DNA of 54,297 bases from Bacillus sp. 7884-1 (lineage in GTDB: Bacteria; Bacillota; Bacilli; Bacillales; Cytobacillaceae). The stretch is from the NCBI RefSeq assembly GCF_002272245.1, contig NZ_NPDD01000208.1, forward strand, positions 1 through 54,297, in the 5' to 3' direction. The notes beneath the pieces were generated by a model. It was given only the letters and a program-made list of their open reading frames with translations. It was not told the DNA's origin and did no database searches. How positions within the stretch are numbered: the first letter of the stretch is position 1; each line of letters opens with the position of its first letter. Of this stretch, positions 53,135 to 54,297 are shown piece by piece. The position numbers and the translations under genes are program-made.

Positions 53135-53284
53135 ATTGACCCCCTTTTCAGTTTAATTATGTTATATTTTTTGATAAAAATATAAATGTGCTATACTTAT
53201 TAATATTTAGTATATTACATTTAAACAATTAGTGAAACAGTTTATTGCACATTTTTTTGACAAATTTTCTAACCCTTCAAAAAA

Positions 53285-53314
53285 AAGAATCCTACCGCAG
53301 GAGATAGGATTCTT
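53285..53314 (-). terminator. Terminator of the Fpg-like gene
   Basis: A 10-bp stem AAGAATCCTA/TAGGATTCTT with a 10-base loop is followed by a T tract on the minus strand. Confidence 0.85.
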
Positions 53315-53315
53315 A

Positions 53316-54125
53316 CTATTTTTGACAGTTAGGACAGAAATAGGTTTTACGAGATGAAATCATTTCTTTAATAATAGTGCCCCCGCATCTATTACATTTC
53401 TCTCCTTCTCGGTCATACACAAGACAGAGATTATTATAACCCCCTGTTAAATTGTCCCCTTGGAAAAAGGGATTTTCCATGTATCCACCATGATTTAAAG
53501 CGTCTAGGAGCACATGCTTCATCGACTGGTAAAGTAGATTTCGTTCAGGCTCACCTATATCCTCTATACTCCGTTTTGTTTTAATTCCGGCATGATAACA
53601 AATTTCATCGGAGTAACAATTTCCAATCCCTGCTATAAGCTCCTGATCGAGAAGTTTTGTTTTTATTTTCCCACGTCTGTCATCTAGTAGTTTTAAAAAA
53701 TCCTGCAAAGTGAACTGAGGCTCTAATGGCTCCGGACCCAAAGAAGATAATTCTTTTTGAACATCCTGTTCACTATATAAATGCAAATAACCCAATCGCA
53801 ATCCAATAAAATAAAGATGGTGTTTTCCAAAAGATAACCGAACCTGTATCGTTCTTTCCGGTTTGTCATCCTCTGTCCCAAAATACATCCAGCCGCCAAG
53901 CATTAAATGCAACAGAAGGACTTGCCCGTTTTCTAAATGAAATAATAAATGCTTTCCTCTTCGATTGACTGTCATGACTTTCTGATTTGTGACACTATTA
54001 ATAAAGAGCGTTGGGTTCACATTAACCGATTTCTCTCGATTGATTTGTACATGAGAAATGGTTTGACCCGCTATTTTTTGAATTAATAATCTTCGGTAAT
54101 TTTCCATCTCTGGAAGTTCAGGCAT
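53316..54125 (-). CDS. Fpg/Nei-family DNA glycosylase
   Basis: A 269-residue base-excision repair enzyme. MPELPEMENYRRLL carries the catalytic Pro2 and Glu3, RRGKHLLF the beta-hairpin Lys (about 58), LDQELIAGIGNCYSDEI the helix-two-turn-helix, and the C-terminal zinc finger shows CNRCGG...CPNC. AAGGGGAG precedes the ATG by 7 bases. The finger is less like MutM than a typical 8-oxoguanine glycosylase, and Bacillus normally has a separate mutM elsewhere, so it may be a second paralogue with different damage preference. Confidence 0.87.
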   Translation of the reverse strand: MPELPEMENYRRLLIQKIAGQTISHVQINREKSVNVNPTLFINSVTNQKVMTVNRRGKHLLFHLENGQVLLLHLMLGGWMYFGTEDDKPERTIQVRLSFGKHHLYFIGLRLGYLHLYSEQDVQKELSSLGPEPLEPQFTLQDFLKLLDDRRGKIKTKLLDQELIAGIGNCYSDEICYHAGIKTKRSIEDIGEPERNLLYQSMKHVLLDALNHGGYMENPFFQGDNLTGGYNNLCLVYDREGEKCNRCGGTIIKEMISSRKTYFCPNCQK

Positions 54126-54176
54126 CTATCTACTCCCCTTCACGGCTTTTTCATATCTTTTCCTCACAAACGCAAA

Positions 54177-54204
54177 AAAACCGAACTTTTTATAGTTCGG
54201 TTTT
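54177..54204 (-). terminator. Terminator of the tRNA transcript
   Basis: An 11-bp stem AAAACCGAACT/AGTTCGGTTTT with a 6-base loop and T tract on the minus strand, 20 bases after the tRNA. Confidence 0.88.
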
Positions 54205-54223
54205 TGTATCAATCATTATCAAG

Positions 54224-54297
<74 letters not shown>

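Overview
The window comes from a low-GC, Gram-positive, endospore-forming Bacillaceae chromosome (Bacillus or Neobacillus-like). The evidence is AT-rich coding with strong GGAGG-type ribosome binding sites, a ccpN-yqfL type operon, a SleL/YaaH-like spore hydrolase, YbxH and BcrC homologues, Bacillus-type cre and sigma-A signals, and a tRNA-Ile(GAT) without an encoded CCA end. Most genes lie on the minus strand. This is a reading of the sequence only; no database search was run.

Region 1 (1-9035): an intergenic array of 50-bp-spaced repeats, a BcrC-type undecaprenyl-pyrophosphate phosphatase, a small unknown protein, a truncated EAL-domain fragment, cardiolipin synthase, a DedA/UptA-type flippase, an NAD(P)-binding oxidoreductase, a FrnE-type DsbA protein, a frameshifted M1 peptidase pseudogene, then a plus-strand SRPBCC-thioesterase pair. 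Region 2 (9036-18365): an AddAB-like helicase/nuclease pair that differs from canonical AddAB, an acidic unknown protein, a CBS protein with an N-terminal HEPN-like motif, endonuclease IV, and a HIT-family protein preceded by a G12 tract.

Region 3 (18603-29806): a minus-strand plant-glycan operon, read as AraC regulator, oxidoreductase, GH43, medium-chain dehydrogenase, TIM-barrel epimerase, solute-binding lipoprotein, broken permeases, TIM-barrel remnant, Zn dehydrogenase, oxidoreductase and GH2. A good cre site lies upstream. Both ABC permeases have collapsed into one stop- and frameshift-ridden remnant, so import through this operon should be dead although the enzymes look intact.

Region 4 (30139-42969): cell-wall and spore genes (LysM/SH3 protein, PBP4a-type carboxypeptidase, LysM-GH18 hydrolase), a 20-bp-period repeat array, then an RNA-directed block. 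That block holds the Pnkp-Hen1 RNA repair cassette, a protein joining an XRE-like DNA-binding domain to a catalytically dead F1-ATPase beta-like domain, and a Suv3-like RNA helicase with an N-terminal extension and a C-terminal zinc knuckle. It is the best candidate here for an undescribed system. Region 5 (43122-54297): a PQQ-type beta-propeller protein, a two-component system beside a tandem DUF4822 protein and an ankyrin lipoprotein, the gluconeogenic ccpN-ppsR-ppdK operon, a second Fpg-type glycosylase, and tRNA-Ile at the window edge.
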